Source: Tetraselmis striata (lineage: Eukaryota; Chlorophyta; Chlorodendrophyceae; Chlorodendrales; Chlorodendraceae). From it: a stretch of DNA of 64,000 nt. The notes under the pieces are model-generated. The model did no database searches, was not told the origin of the DNA, and saw nothing but the letters and a program-made list of their open reading frames with translations. The stretch is taken from NCBI GenBank assembly GCA_006384855.1, contig VCJN01000543.1, forward strand, positions 272,407-336,406. Reading direction: 5' to 3'. The position numbers and the translations under genes were made by a program. Of this stretch, positions 47,902 through 60,690 are shown piece after piece (position 1 is the stretch's first letter; each line of letters opens with the position of its first letter).

Positions 47902-50900
47902 TTAGTCTAGGACCTCCACCGTGAGGCCGGTCGAGATGGTCTGGCTCTTTTTCCAGGTGAGCTCCCACAGGCTGGCCCCCGAGGAGTCCACCCACGCGGG
48001 GACCAGCAGCTGCTGGTGGCTCATGCACCGCAGCATGTTCTTCAGGTTCTCCGGGACCGCCTCCGCCAGCTCCTCGCTGTGGTTCTTTGTGCAGTCCTGC
48101 AGGGCGGTGAGCGTGGAGACCCAGATGGCGGGGAATGCCGGCAGCGTGCGCAGCACCGGCAGCGACTGCAGGAGCGACTTGGTGAGCATGTTGACGGCCA
48201 GCCGCAGGGTGCGGTCCAGCTCCGAGTGCCTGTCGCGGCTGCGCTGCAGCTGCGACGCCAAGCTGCTCACCAGCGGCAGCAGCACCTCCTGGAACACCGC
48301 GCCCCAGGTTGAAGGCTGCAGGCCGAGGCCCTCATGCAGCTCGGGGCTGACGACCCGGTGCAGCAGCACGACCGAGTGGTTGCGCACCGCCGGGCCGCCC
48401 TCCTTGCAGACCTGCGGCGCAGGCATCCCGACAGGTCGGCATGGATCCGCGGGGGAGGACGCGCGCTTGGCGGAGCGAAACGGCCCCTACTTGAGAAAGC
48501 AAGGGCGGCGCCGGCGGGCGGGGGGGGGGCACCTTGGCCAGGCTCTGGATCAGGGACAGCCACATGCTGCTGTAGGTGTCCTTGTCCGCCGCGTCGCGCG
48601 CCTGCTCTGCGCCGCTCACCAGCCAGGAGTTCATGGCCTCGAAGAGGTTCAGTACCTGGCAGGGGAAGCAAGAGAGGGGGCGGCATGGGGCTCGGCATGC
48701 CGCGCGGCAGAGGCGGATGCTTGCGCACCCCGGGCTGAGGGGCGCAGTGAGGTGGCGCCGGGTGGGCCCACCTGTGTGGCCTCCTGCGCGGCGCCCTGCT
48801 GGTTCACGTTGTCGATGAAGTCCATCGCCGTCTCCAAGCACGGCCGGAAGTTGTCCACCGTCAAGTGACCCTCCTGAGTGATCACCCCCAGCGCCTCAAA
48901 GGCCATCCCGCGCGCGGCGGAGTGGTGGCTGGCGGCCTTGAGCAGCGTGCACACCGTCTTCCAGCCCCACTCGCTCTGGATGTACGCCGCGCTGGTCTTC
49001 ACGAGGCCCAGCACCTCGCCGGTGATGACCACCGCCAGTTCCTCCGCCACCGTGGGGTCCAGCTTGAAGATGAGGTGCAGGGAGCGGAGCAGCTCGTCCG
49101 CGATCTCCTCCTTGTACGGCAGCAGCCGCTGGCACACCCGCAGTAGGCCGAGCACGGCGCGCTCCACGAGGGGGCTCGCCGGGTGCGTGGCCCGCGCGAT
49201 GACCGCCTCCAGGTGCGCGTGCACCAGCGGCCACAGCAGCTCGATGCGGTCGCGGTTGCGGATGGTCACCCCGATCAGCAGCTCCAGGCAGAGCTCCGCG
49301 GTGTCGGTGTCCTCGAGGGCCGGGGACTGCGCTTTCTGCCCCCCGGGGATGAGGCCCGCTGCCCAGATGATGGCCTTGACAAACTCCAGGAGGCTCTCCG
49401 CCCGCAGGAACTTGGAGTCGCTGAAGACCTCGTCGATGCGGCAGGCCTCCACACAGTTCAGGGTGGCCTGCTCCGCATCCCCCTGCCGGCCACACAGACC
49501 ACCGGTACACAGCACACCGAGGATGCCATCATTTGATCTTGTTTTCTCTTATTCCAAAATAGCAAAGGGAAGAAACAGCAACCTACTTATAATCATCAAT
49601 AAAGGAAAGAGGAATTTTCTAGTTGGCTGAAGAAAACACAGGGCCGTTCCTTTTGCCCCCAAAACACCCAGGAGGGCCACAATGCACGATAGCCAATGAA
49701 TAGACGACAGCCATACATGAAGATATCAATTCAAGCATTCGCAAGAAACCGCAGGCGGCAGGTGAGGGCGCGCCATACCTCGCGCTGGGTGGGGGTGTTG
49801 GAGCTGTTGACATCCTCGAAGGAGATGATCTGGTTGATGATTCCGAGCACGCCCGTGTTCCCCTGCCAGCAGCCAAATGTCAGCACCGGCGCCCGCCCGT
49901 CTCAATACATCCGCGAGCAGCCGGGCGCCATCACAGCCCACCTTTGCAGGCCGGATCTGGGCGGACGGGATGCGCTTGAGGCTGGACCCCTCCTCCTCGC
50001 CCTCCATCAGGAAAACCGCCGGCGGGAGCAGGCCGAGCTTGTGCACGCGGACAACGCAGTCCAGCACATTGCGCCAGGCGCCGCGGAGGTAATCGCCGTA
50101 CCGGTTCGCCAACGAAAACACGGTCTCCGCTGCATGCCGGCTCTTGAAATCCTCCCCGAACGCGATCCTCGGCTTGAGCATCATCGGGTTCAGCGATGCC
50201 GTGAACTTGCACAAGCTGACGACCAGCGAGTCCATCACCTCGTCCACCTTGTGGTGGGCGGCGATGCGCGCTGCCAGGATGAGCCCGTCCAGCGCCATCT
50301 GCACCGTGGGCGAGTCATCGGCGTGGTCCAGCACCACGCTGACGGCCGCGACGGTTGGGCCCCAGATGAGGCAGAACATGTCGCGGTCGAATGCCTCGAC
50401 GCCGGGACCGCGTCGAGACAGCTGGCCGCGGGGAAGGAGCGAAGCGCGGCGGAGCTCCGACCACCGCGCGGACGACATGCCGGCGCCGCCCCCGGCTCCG
50501 GCCGCCGGCTCCTGCAGCTTGATGGCGTTGCTGACGATGGACCGGTACAGGTCCTCCTGGAAATCGTCCGGCAGGTTGGCGCCGTCGTTGATGCCGCGAT
50601 TGTTGCGCTTGAACTGCTCCAGCGTCATCTTCTTCTTCACCTGATCATTGTGCGCGTCGGTGTTGAGCATGATCACGCTGTAGCCCAGGACGTACGCGGC
50701 ATCCGCGTTGCGCAGCGTGCCGGGGTTCTGCTCGTGGTAGCGCGTGCCAAAACAGTTCACGATGCGGTCGATCTTCTGCGCTTCGCCCGGCAGCTGGAAG
50801 GACTCCAAGAACAAACGCAGCGCCCCGTCGAAGGTCATACCTGCAGAACATGGCATTGGTGCCACTGTGTGAGAGCTGGCCGTGGCGGTGGGGCGAAAGA

Positions 50901-53900
50901 CTGTGCACGCAGCGCTTTGGTGGGCCAGTTTACCAGAGAACTCAAACGTCTCGGTGAAATGCTTGAGAACATCCAGGTAGAAGTTGTCGTTATCCTTCTT
51001 CTTCAGGTGGACCTCCCCCAGAAGAGTGCCAATGGTCTGCTTGTGCAGCCCGGGGCATGCGCGCAGGAAGCAGGCAACGGCCTTGGGCTCCAGGGGGTCC
51101 GGAAGAAGGTTGCAGGTCTAGGCATGGCCGGGAAGAAGCGCGCCAATGAGTAGGGGTTAATACCAGGCAGACAACTTGGCACTTGGAGTCAACAAAATGG
51201 GCAAACCTGAAGGAAGAGGAAGCCCTTCTTGGGGTCCCGGTTGAAGTGATCAGCGGCAAGAATGAGGCGGCCCTTGAGGTATTTCTCGCTACGCACTCCT
51301 GCCACCCAAGCATCGCCATGCTCCGCTGCATCATGGGCGACACCAACGACAACATGCATATACGTCCCGGTCAGACTCCACATTGACGACATGCCTCAGT
51401 GCGCACTGCCCGAGTCGAGCACATGGGCGGTTGCGCACCGCTGCAGGTAAGCAGCGGCTCCCGGCCCTCCACCAGGGCGGACCAGAGATCCGGGTAGGAC
51501 TGCTCTGAGTCCGGGATGCCGGGTGCGTCGTCCGCTGCGGCAGGGCCGACCATGGAGGACAGCGTGTTGAGGATCGCCAGGAGCCCCTCCAGGCTGATGA
51601 GGTGCACGCTGCGGAGTGGGCAGTTGACTGGGAAGGCTGTCTTTGACAGCAACGCGCAGATGTCCTCAAACACGTTGCTCCGCTCGATGCGGCAGTCCAG
51701 GTTGGCGTAGAGGTCACGGATGAAACGCGCCTGGTGGCACAGGTCCAAGATGCCCTGCAGGTGCACAGCATGCAATCAGCGATCGCACCCTGAAGCATCT
51801 GGGGCGGGCCGGTACTGATCACAGCCTGCAAGCAGCATTCACCTCCAGCGCGGCCTCCTGCTGCTCATACGTGCAGCCCTTGCCCTCCGCGATACGCAGC
51901 AGAACCGTCTCGATAAACGCCTCCAGCTGCAGGAGCATGCGCCTCCCCAGGTGGACGTACAGGGACAGGGACACGCTGCACGAGCCGGCCAGCGCCGCCA
52001 GGTTGCTCGACCTTGCGGCCCGGTGCATGGCCTGCAGCAGGTCAGTCTGCAGGATCTCCATCAGCGACTCGTGGCGGAGGAAGGAGCCCCGGCCGGAGGA
52101 CAGGGCATTGTTGATGAGCTCCAGACCAAAGACGCGGATGTCATCGGCCTCCGGGCCATTTGCGCCAACGAGGCTCACAATGAAGCCCAGCACCTCGGTG
52201 GCGCATCCAATGCCATAGCCACGCCACACTGCACAATGGGGGAGGCCAGGTGCGGCCTAAAGATCAACTACGGGATCGACCAAGCCAAGGTGCATGTAAA
52301 ACAAATAGCTGGCATCTGTGTGGGCATCAATGGCGCCGTTCCCAGGACGCGGCACCCACCGCGCGGTGATAGAAGCGGCGAGCCCATGCTCGGCTCCTCC
52401 GCAGCGCTGTCGGAGTCAGGGTCATCGGCAATCGTGACCAGGGTGCCGGGCCCAGCGCCAGTGGGGAGTGTGCCGTTATGTTCGGCTGACTCCGCAGGCT
52501 GGCGCTCCGGCGAGGCAGTGCGTTGACCTGGCTTTGGGTACGCCATGTCCTGCACATCCTCCGTGCTTTCCGATGAGCCAACAGAGCCGGCCACCGCCCG
52601 GTCATGACTGCCGGCCGCGGCCATGCCAGACTCCGATGGACAGGTGCCCTCGACATCTTCCTGCCCAGGTGGGCTCTGGGCGCTGTCCTCAGGGCTGGCC
52701 TTCGCCAGGGCCGACAGATTGATGCCGGATACAGAGTGGATTCTGTGAGCGTCCTGCTGCGGGTCTGGGAAAGCAGCCGGGGGTGGCTCCTGCAGCTCGG
52801 GCAACCTTGCGAAAATGATGGACACCATCTCGGACAGGATCGCGCGCGACATCTGCGTCAGGAGCTCTGCGCGTCAACACCCCACACACGCGCACGCCGT
52901 GCTTAGCCCATCCGCGTTATTCATGGTTCCAGCAGTGCCAATGTAGGCTGGCGGGCGCGGAGCGTACCGCCCTCTTTGCCTGGTGGATGGCCGTGGCCGA
53001 TGCGGAAGCATGCTTGAAATATGTTGCACACGTCGCTGTCGGACAAGTGGAGGCCCGTAGGGCACTTTAGGGCAGCGAGAAGCACCTGCACAGAGCGCCG
53101 CTGGTCAGCATTGAACGCCCCTGCGCGTCTGTTGCGAGCAGAGGCTGCACTGTGGGAGCGGCCTGCGCACCTGGAGTATCTTTGACAGAACAAACTCGTC
53201 AGATGCAGCGTCCGTGGACTCAAACTTGCAGTGAGTCACGGCCTCCACCGTGCTATGCATTGCGAACGCCAGGCCTCGATCCGACCCAGCAGAGCACCCT
53301 GTTTCATGAGCAGGCATGGGCCACTGTCAGAGTGGGTGGCAACCAAGAAGCGGAGAGGCTGAGGCTGAGCGCGCGCCACGCTGTGCCAGTACCTATGATC
53401 TCATAGAGGAGCAGCTTGTTGATGGACGACAGCGCCATGGCCGTGATTGGGCCACTGGTCTCCGCCGACCTCACGACATCCAGGAATGGGCCCAGGTACT
53501 CCATCGCGTCCACACGCGACCAATCTGCCCGCCAATGCACCGGGGGGCGCAGGGATGGAATTGTTGGCATGGCGGCTGAGAGCGCGTGGCCGACTGGGGC
53601 ACAGGGCATGCGGCAACCGCAGAGTCAAGACCACTGCACATCCGCACCTGTCCAGCGAAACACTTTTCTGCGGAGCGACTTGAAATCCTCCAGAAGAGGG
53701 TCATCGCTGACGTCTTCATCCTGGAGATCAACCAGGACACGGCTCAGGGGGAGGGGGGGAGATGTCATACCATGGCACTGAAATATGTAGGACACGGCCA
53801 ATGCCCTTGCGTCTGTGCTCCTGCAAGTGCCCCCTGCTGGTTCATAGATACTGATGGTTCGCGACGTCTAGATAGTTGTAAGGATGGAAGAAAAGGGAGT

Positions 53901-54086
53901 TGCGAGTGACGGGCGAGGGGGCGCGGCATTTGGGAAGGGGAAGGGGGGGGGGGGGGGCTAAGTGCAGGACAGCGACAGGGGGCTCACATTGTATCGGGGG
54001 ATGACAGCCCATTTGCTGTTCTGCCGCATCGCTGTCACAACAGCTGCGATCTCCGTGTTGAGGAGAAGGGCTTTCTCGTGCTCCAT
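47902..54086 (-). CDS. ARF guanine-nucleotide exchange factor, GBF1/GNOM type
   Basis: Large Sec7 protein that activates ARF GTPases on Golgi or endosomal membranes. Start MEHEKALLLNTEIAAVVTAM (54086-53988) matches the family's N-terminal DCB region. Order on the minus strand: DVSDDPLLEDFKSLRRKVFR (about 53.7 kb); LGPFLDVVRSAE…SSINKLLLYEI (53.5-53.4); CKFESTDAASDEFVLSKIL (about 53.2); LKCPTGLHLSDSDVCNIFQ (about 53.05); an acidic insert (52.75-52.4); the HUS region with LELINNALSSG (52.1) and NVFEDICALLSKTAFPVNCP (51.7-51.6); Sec7 from EPKAVACFLRAC (about 51.1) to 50.5, with the catalytic Glu in FQLPGEAQKIDRI and MLNTDAHNDQVKKKM; then HDS-like helical repeats to the stop at 47902. Sec7 features (IDRI, NRGINDG) favour GBF1/GNOM over BIG. 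Most exon borders are approximate. Confidence 0.92.
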
Positions 54087-55946
54087 GACTGCAACTTAAG
54101 CTGCGCCTATGTGGGCTGACCAATGGGGCTCAAGCACGCCCCTGTCGCCTCTACCCACACCACCCCTGCTCAAAGTACACCGGAGTTGGGAGTGAGTCAT
54201 GAATGGTCGCGCTGCGGCATGGCCCCCAAGTGCGTCTGTGCCGCTCACCACAGCAGCTCACCCAGGGACGGGCGCCCTCCACTCACTCTGCGGACGTCCG
54301 AGCTTTACGTGATGAACCGGTGTGCGAATATTGGTAGCGTAGCAACAGAAACGCGCCTGCGGTCAAACAAGGCATTCGATCAGGCGGCGGCGTCCACAGC
54401 TAAGCAGACGGGTGCTCTGAGCTCCCCAGAGCAAGAGTCGGGGCAGCTTGAGTGCCGCCTCTTCGTGGCTTCGGCAACAGGGAGGTTGCTGTGAATGGGA
54501 GGAACAGCGAGGCGGGGGGGGACTGGAGATGAGCAGATCCAGCGTGCCGTGTGGAATTCGGACGGTGTGCAGTGGATGCCGCACGTTTCCGGGAGTATGT
54601 ACGAAGAGCCACCCCGCACTCCAGTCAGCGACGGTGCCAAACAGCCCGTCGTCGCTGTGACGAGGACCACTACAGCCCTGCGGGCAGTGCAGCAACTGCA
54701 GCAGTCGTCTGCCGTCTATCAACGTAGAGAGGGAGCCGTCTGCCGGGGCCCACGCTCCACGCAACAGGGAGGACCAGGCGGCAGCGTGCAGCACCAGCGA
54801 CGACCAGGCAGGGCGCGCCTGTCCGAGTGTCCGCCTATCAGAGTGTCCGGGCGGTGAGCGCCCCCCCTCCCCACCCCCCCTCCGCCCGCTTCTCCTTGTA
54901 CTTGGAGCTCTGTTCCCACGCGCTCAGCATCCCGCGCGCGCCCCCGTAGTTTAGCGACGCTTTTTAAAAACCTGCTCGGTAAGCCGACTCAGCATATAAG
55001 AATTCCCGCGCCCGTCCAGGGCCTGTGCTGTCGCAAGTTCGTTACCAACCCCAACAGTGTCCGCGCCTGTCCTTTTGTGCCGCGGTCGTCGCGGACGCAC
55101 TACTGGTACTGTCATCGCTCGGCCGCCCATCCCGCCAGCAGCGCAGCAGCATCAGCAGCCTGGGCGCCAGCGCGCGCGCGGCCTATTATTAGTAAGCCCA
55201 TTCGTCGCCATTCATTCGCCGCCCATTAGTAAGCGTATTATTCGCTATCATTAGTAAGCCCATTCACTCCGACGCTGATTCATCTCTCCATGCTGCGCTG
55301 TGCTGACAGATAGTCGCGAAGTGGTAGGTACAAGCCGACTGCTCGTTCTTTACCCGAGCACACACGCTGCCGGTGGGAGGGGGCGCGAATTTACGTACGA
55401 ATACATACCGCCATACCCGCGTCCCCGTTCGACTACAGAATAAATAAGTAGTTCGACGACTACGTAACACCGGATATTTAGCCATTGTACAGTGTAACAT
55501 TACTGATGTATGATTCATTTATTAATTAGTTATTGGTGCCCGCATGTATCGTCCCGCGAGCGCGAGGGTCGTGAGGAATTGTACGGAACATCCGCGCGGA
55601 GTTCGTACGCGAGCCCCGCCCGTACCCCGCATCCGCCGGCGGTACCAGTACCCTGATGTAGCGAGTACCAGTACTGGTATGGATTCCAAGCAGTACTGGT
55701 GTATGGTACTGGTACCGGGATTAATAACGGAAAGCGCGTACCAGGTACATAAGCTCAGGCAGGGCTTATTTCTTTCTGGCTGCTGGGGCTGTCTCGAACC
55801 AGAGGCAGAATAATGTCACCTGCTCGCCCCCTCCCGGAGCTGACACCACCCCCGCTCGTCGGCTGGAGCTAGCAGCCAGTAGCTAAGTGAATCCTGCCGC
55901 AGCCTCCCGATAACGGCGGAACAGGCGTTGCTTCATCGAAACGTTC
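54087..55946. promoter_or_regulatory. Bidirectional intergenic region, ARF-GEF / phosphodiesterase
   Basis: Divergent genes 1.86 kb apart. The ORFs on both strands are Cys/Ser/Pro-rich and show no motif. At 55190-55265 ATTAGTAAGC-type sequence is repeated several times. I cannot define core promoter elements. Confidence 0.4.
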
Positions 55947-58571
55947 ATGGGTTTGCGGGGCGTCAGCGGGCATAACCTAAAACAAAGGAGTAACCGCGGC
56001 GCACCTGCGGGTAGCGGTAGGGCGGTGCCCGTCTCTCGCTCTATTTCCAGCAGCGCCACGGCGGGGCGGCAACCTCCCGGTATAGGTTCTGATCCAAACC
56101 AACCTCGATTCGGCGAGCTCTCGAAGCTGGCCAGTCCTGCTGGGTCTGTGCCGTGGAGCTCCAGCCGCAAGAGCTCAGCCGGGTCGTACCATCCCCAGGT
56201 TTCCAGCCAAGTTCTGAACCGTTATCTACAAGCCGAGGGGGATATCTCGGACACCCCCGAGGCTATGTCAGACAGAATGACTGGCCTAGGACACCACACC
56301 GTTGAGGTCTGCAACAAAATATTGAAGAGGATTTGGGTGCGTGCCCGACGCTGCGAACCGCTCACACTCGCTCCTTCATCTCCCCGTGGCGGAGAAACTA
56401 ACGCCACTGGCGTGCCGCCGCTAACACAGGCGGAGCTGGAGACCACAGATGAGCAGACAGCCATCAGTAACCTTATGGCATGGCTTAACTGCTGCCAAAT
56501 AGAAACCGAGCTTCTTGAGGCAGAGGAGCAACTAGATGAAATCTCGCAGCAGTATTTGTTGACATACAGGAACAAGCTTAATGGCCGAAACTATTTGGTG
56601 AGATGGCAGGCCAAGTTCGCTGTTCTGCTAACACCATCTGCTAACCATATGCTGGCAGCGGGAATCTTTTACCGCGGGTCAGCCTCATAGGACTGAAGCT
56701 GTCTTGCTGATAACAGCCGTGTCCAGGCCCTGCCATAATATGTCTCAACATTGTCCGTGAGGGGGCCTGAGCAGTCCCTGAACTGTGTGGCCGCAGGGGA
56801 GTGCTGCACGGGGTCCAGCGCATGCGACGTCAGCACCTAGCAGCCCCGCACGTGCTGTGAATGCAAGCGCGGATTGGTTGGGACCTCTGGATGACTCATC
56901 GAGCCGCCTGCTCCGGTCAACCATAGTGCCGGAAACATCCCCTTCTTGGCGAGACAAACTTGATTCGCCCCAGTTCAAGGAAGTTATGGACAAGGTATAC
57001 TTCCCTCGCAGGCCGGATGTGGGGTGGTGATGTATGCATGTCGGCCCTCGCTGACCTGCTGAATGCCCTTTGCAGCTGTACAGCTGGGACGACTTCAACA
57101 TATTCACGCTGACAGAGCTGACAGATGGCCATCCGCTGGAGGTGGTGGCCACCCAGATCATCAATGACCTGGATTTGCCCAAACAGTTGAACCTAGACAT
57201 GGGCAAATTCAGGTGCGATGCCCGCCCTTATATCTACCTCTGTACTTCAGGTTGCTTCTGCTGAATGCCGATGTCCAGGAAGGGGCCGCCAAGTGAGTAC
57301 CTTCTTGCCGCGCGGCTAATCATTGCAAACCGGAATCCTCGCAGGAACTTCGTTCAGGCGGTGGAGCTCACATACCGAGCGGAGAACTCATATCACAACA
57401 ACATCCATGCAGCCGATGTCACGCAGTCTCTCGCAGTGCTGCTTTCATACGAGGTATTGGCGATTCACCCTCTGTCTTTACCATCATGCAGGGCACGTCG
57501 TAGGTGTTGGTGTCTATGTGGGAGTAGCATCTGAAGCTGTAATGTGGCCAACCTGCAGGAAATGCGGAGTCAGCTGACACCGATGGAGCACCTTGCAATG
57601 GTTCTTGCTGCTGTCACACATGACATTGGGCACCCAGGTGAGCCTTCTGCGCACTCAGCTCCAAACACCTTCAGAGCCGCTTCCGGCGATGCTCGAGTGA
57701 TAGTGGTAATAGACCATGCCCTCAGATCCCTGACGGGATCCTTGCTGACTGTGCACCGTCAGGCTTGAACAACGACTTCCTCGTGAACTCAAAGTCTGAG
57801 GAAGCGAAGATCTACCATGATCAAAGCGTGAACGAAAACATGCATCTTCGATACGCATTCAAGCTACTGGAGAAGCCTGACACCAACTTCATCGCCAACC
57901 TCAACAGCAAAGACTACTGGTTCCTTCGCCAAGCCCTCATCAAGCTGGTGCTTTCCACCGACATGGCGGTCCATCCTCGGCTGCTCGCGGAGTTTGAAAA
58001 CCATATTGCTATGCTGGGCCCTGATCTCAGCAAGTGGGGACACTCGGACCGCATGTGCGCCCTGGCGATGTTTGTCCACTGCGCAGACATTGCCAACCCG
58101 GCAAAGCCTGGCCCGTTTGCGCGGGCATGGACGTTTCGGGTCATGGAGGAGTTTTACAGCCAGGGAGACAAGGAGAAAGAGCTCAACATCCCGCAGTCGC
58201 CTGGATGCATCCGGGGGATGGTCAACGTGCCAAAGAGCCAGATGACTTTCCTGAAGTACTGTGTCAGGCCATCTTATGAGGCACTGGCGCACCTCTTCCC
58301 CGAGGTGGCGAAAACTCCACTGTCACATCTGGATACCAGCATTGCGTACTGGAACTCCAGAATCGATAGCCAGCAAGCATCGGAAAACGGGGTTGCAGGC
58401 GGCACACCTGCCAAACAGTCTAGCAACTTGGGGGGGACGAACAGCCTCCCTCATCCAAGGTGCAGAAAGTGCAGTAGCTATATATATTGGCGTGTCATAT
58501 TCATGGCCTTACCTTACGGCCTTACCATCACTGGATGCGTGGTTTGTAATGAGCGCCATTTCCTTTGTTGA
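55947..58571 (+). CDS. Class I 3',5'-cyclic-nucleotide phosphodiesterase
   Basis: Hydrolyses cAMP and/or cGMP. Seven exons, 55947-56597, 56797-56994, 57076-57212, 57251-57292, 57345-57453, 57559-57637 and 57763-58571, have GT-AG borders and consistent phase. The first ~280 residues are Ser/Pro-rich and include a helical segment (AELETTDEQTAISNLMAWLN…EQLDEISQQYLLTYRNKL); no membrane segment or GAF domain is seen. The catalytic domain starts near DFNIFTLTELTDGHPLEVV. It has the proton-donor motif YHNNIHAADV, the metal motif HDIGHPGLNN (split by the last intron), EN-rich helices, and the second metal Asp in VHCADIANPAKPG. Also seen are MVNVPKSQMTFL and AYWNSRI near the end. The last ~60 codons are not conserved, so the true 3' end may involve one more splice. 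Confidence 0.93.
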
Positions 58572-60690
58572 GCTGCTCCAGCCTCCGGCCCTTGCGCACT
58601 GGCAGCGGAAGTTGAGTGATTTAGTCTCTAGCTCTGGCACGCATGCCTGCATGACTGATTCATCGATTGCCTACCTAAGCGAGCATGGCAATGGCAATGT
58701 GATTGCTGCAAGTACGTGTACTAGCGGTAGTCGAGGAGAATCGAACTATGGATTGACCATGTGCTGCAACAGCAGGTGGGGGTGTCGGCACGGTTATAAG
58801 AACACTGCGAATAGGAATGACAAAACTATAACTGAATGCTGGCGGATGCTCTTCTCGGTTGCATGCAAGCCCAATTCGAGGACTTATATTAAGGGTTCGG
58901 TTCGAATGGGTGCGTCGTCCCCGTAAAAAGATAGTAACTCGTGAAAGTAGCTACAGGTATCTATATTATTATATGCTGCCATGACGTAACTTGCGGATAT
59001 GATGTAGGTAAATCAACGGCGGTATATCCGTATATGCGCCCAGGATGCGCTGCACTAATTTGACATGCAGGAGCAACAGCTTGAGCAAAACTACATTATT
59101 CATCAACAATGTTACACAGTGCATGGGAAAACGCCGACGACTAATCCTTAAAGGGCCGCCCCTTCAGGCGCGCCGCAAGGGTTCACTCCAAAGGACGATA
59201 AGTAGTCCGAAATTAGATTACCAATCCTATTGTCCGCATGTCGTCCTACAGGCCGCCGGGCGCGCGGGAATAAAAATCAAAAATAATGTAAACGTAAGTA
59301 TTATATTTAGTTCATAATGGGTTGTGTGTATATCTGTATTAATAACACTTTACTCCTCATTAAGGATTTTCCAAAACCGGTATAGTCAGTTCGTCGTACG
59401 TCCGTAGTACCGGGCCGTAGAATTTTTATTTTCCGGTCGTGGGATACTCCTACCAGCGTACGACGAGTCCGTAAGCCGACCTACCGCGCGGGGGTAAGGG
59501 TACTGCACTGCGTTTCCGACTGCCAGGACAAGGTAGGGTATCGCGTGCGCGCTGGTACATACGGAACGTTGGTATTCCTTTATGGCTTTTCATTGCTAAA
59601 ATACCGTATTTATCATTGCTCATGCCTCGGCATACCCCCATATTGACCACAGCATATACAAATGATGATATCTTGCTGTGCGAGTAAGCTGCCAATATAC
59701 TTCAATCCTTTTCTCTAAGGGCCGCAGGATACAGGTACCAGGCATGCAGGTACTGTAGTTCGTCCGGGTGTGAATTACAAAATGGCCAGTAACAAAGCCA
59801 CCATAACAGCAGTAGTACTAAGAGATCATCACAGAAAGCCGTCTAACAGTGCCCGCATCCGTATCAAAAGGCGGCGAGATGGATGAGCGATTGCGCGTGC
59901 AAGGTTCAATCCGGGCCACGCGTTAGGGCACGTGTATGTGAGGTTGATCCACGGACGTGCTGTGCGCAGCTTCGGCAACTGGATGGCGGACGAACCTGTT
60001 ACCGTCCGATGAGGCAACGAGCACGCGCTCGCGAGCCGCCACCAAGGTCGTAGCTCGTACTGCTCGTGTGAAGTACGTAGCTCGTACTGGCATACGGTTT
60101 GAATTTTAAAAAGGCCAGCGCAGTTAAACCCCCCCCCCCCCCCCCCCCCCCCCCCACCCGAAAATAAGCAGTCGTACGACCACCGCGCTGCGCCGGATCC
60201 ATCATCAGCTGCTGGTACTACGGCCCGTACGGGTACGAGCACTAGCGGAGGAATGCGCGTCACCATATCACGTCTCTTTTTACGGCCACTCCCCATGGAG
60301 TTGGTACCAGTGTTGGCTGAACTCAGTTCAGTTCGGGGTAGCAGTCCGGGGCCGAAACCGAACTGAACCACCTGAATTCAGTTCAGAATGAACTGCCTCG
60401 AAAATCCCCTGAACTCAGGGGCAGTCTCCAAACTACATCGCAACACAGCAGATATGACCCCAACAAGTTACCGCAGCGTCGGTACATGGAGATAAGGTGT
60501 TTTACGGTAAGAAACTTGCCACGCACGCCAAATAAAACCCCTCAACAGATAATGTGCACAAGCCGCCATCATGTTGTTCAACGTATACACAACACTTCCA
60601 CTCCAACACTTCCACTCGTCCAACACCCAAACCTGAGCCAACTTGATATGCAGTCGCCGCCCATCGGTCACATGAACGCGACGATGAGTT
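58572..60690. other. Repeat-rich intergenic region
   Basis: No supported gene. It holds a C run of about 28 at 60129-60156 and a cluster of GAACTG/CAGTTC inverted motifs at 60318-60418. Confidence 0.5.
60318..60418. repeat. Foldback cluster of AACTCAGTTCAGTTC / GAACTGAA motifs
   Basis: Copies of GAACTSAGTTCAG-like half-palindromes occur about six times within 100 bp in both orientations, so several hairpins are possible. Confidence 0.65.

Noticed and set aside
49696..51153. 485-codon plus-strand ORF
   Set aside because: It is antisense to the Sec7 and downstream exons of the ARF-GEF. Its protein has no motif and its length reflects GC-rich codons on the other strand.
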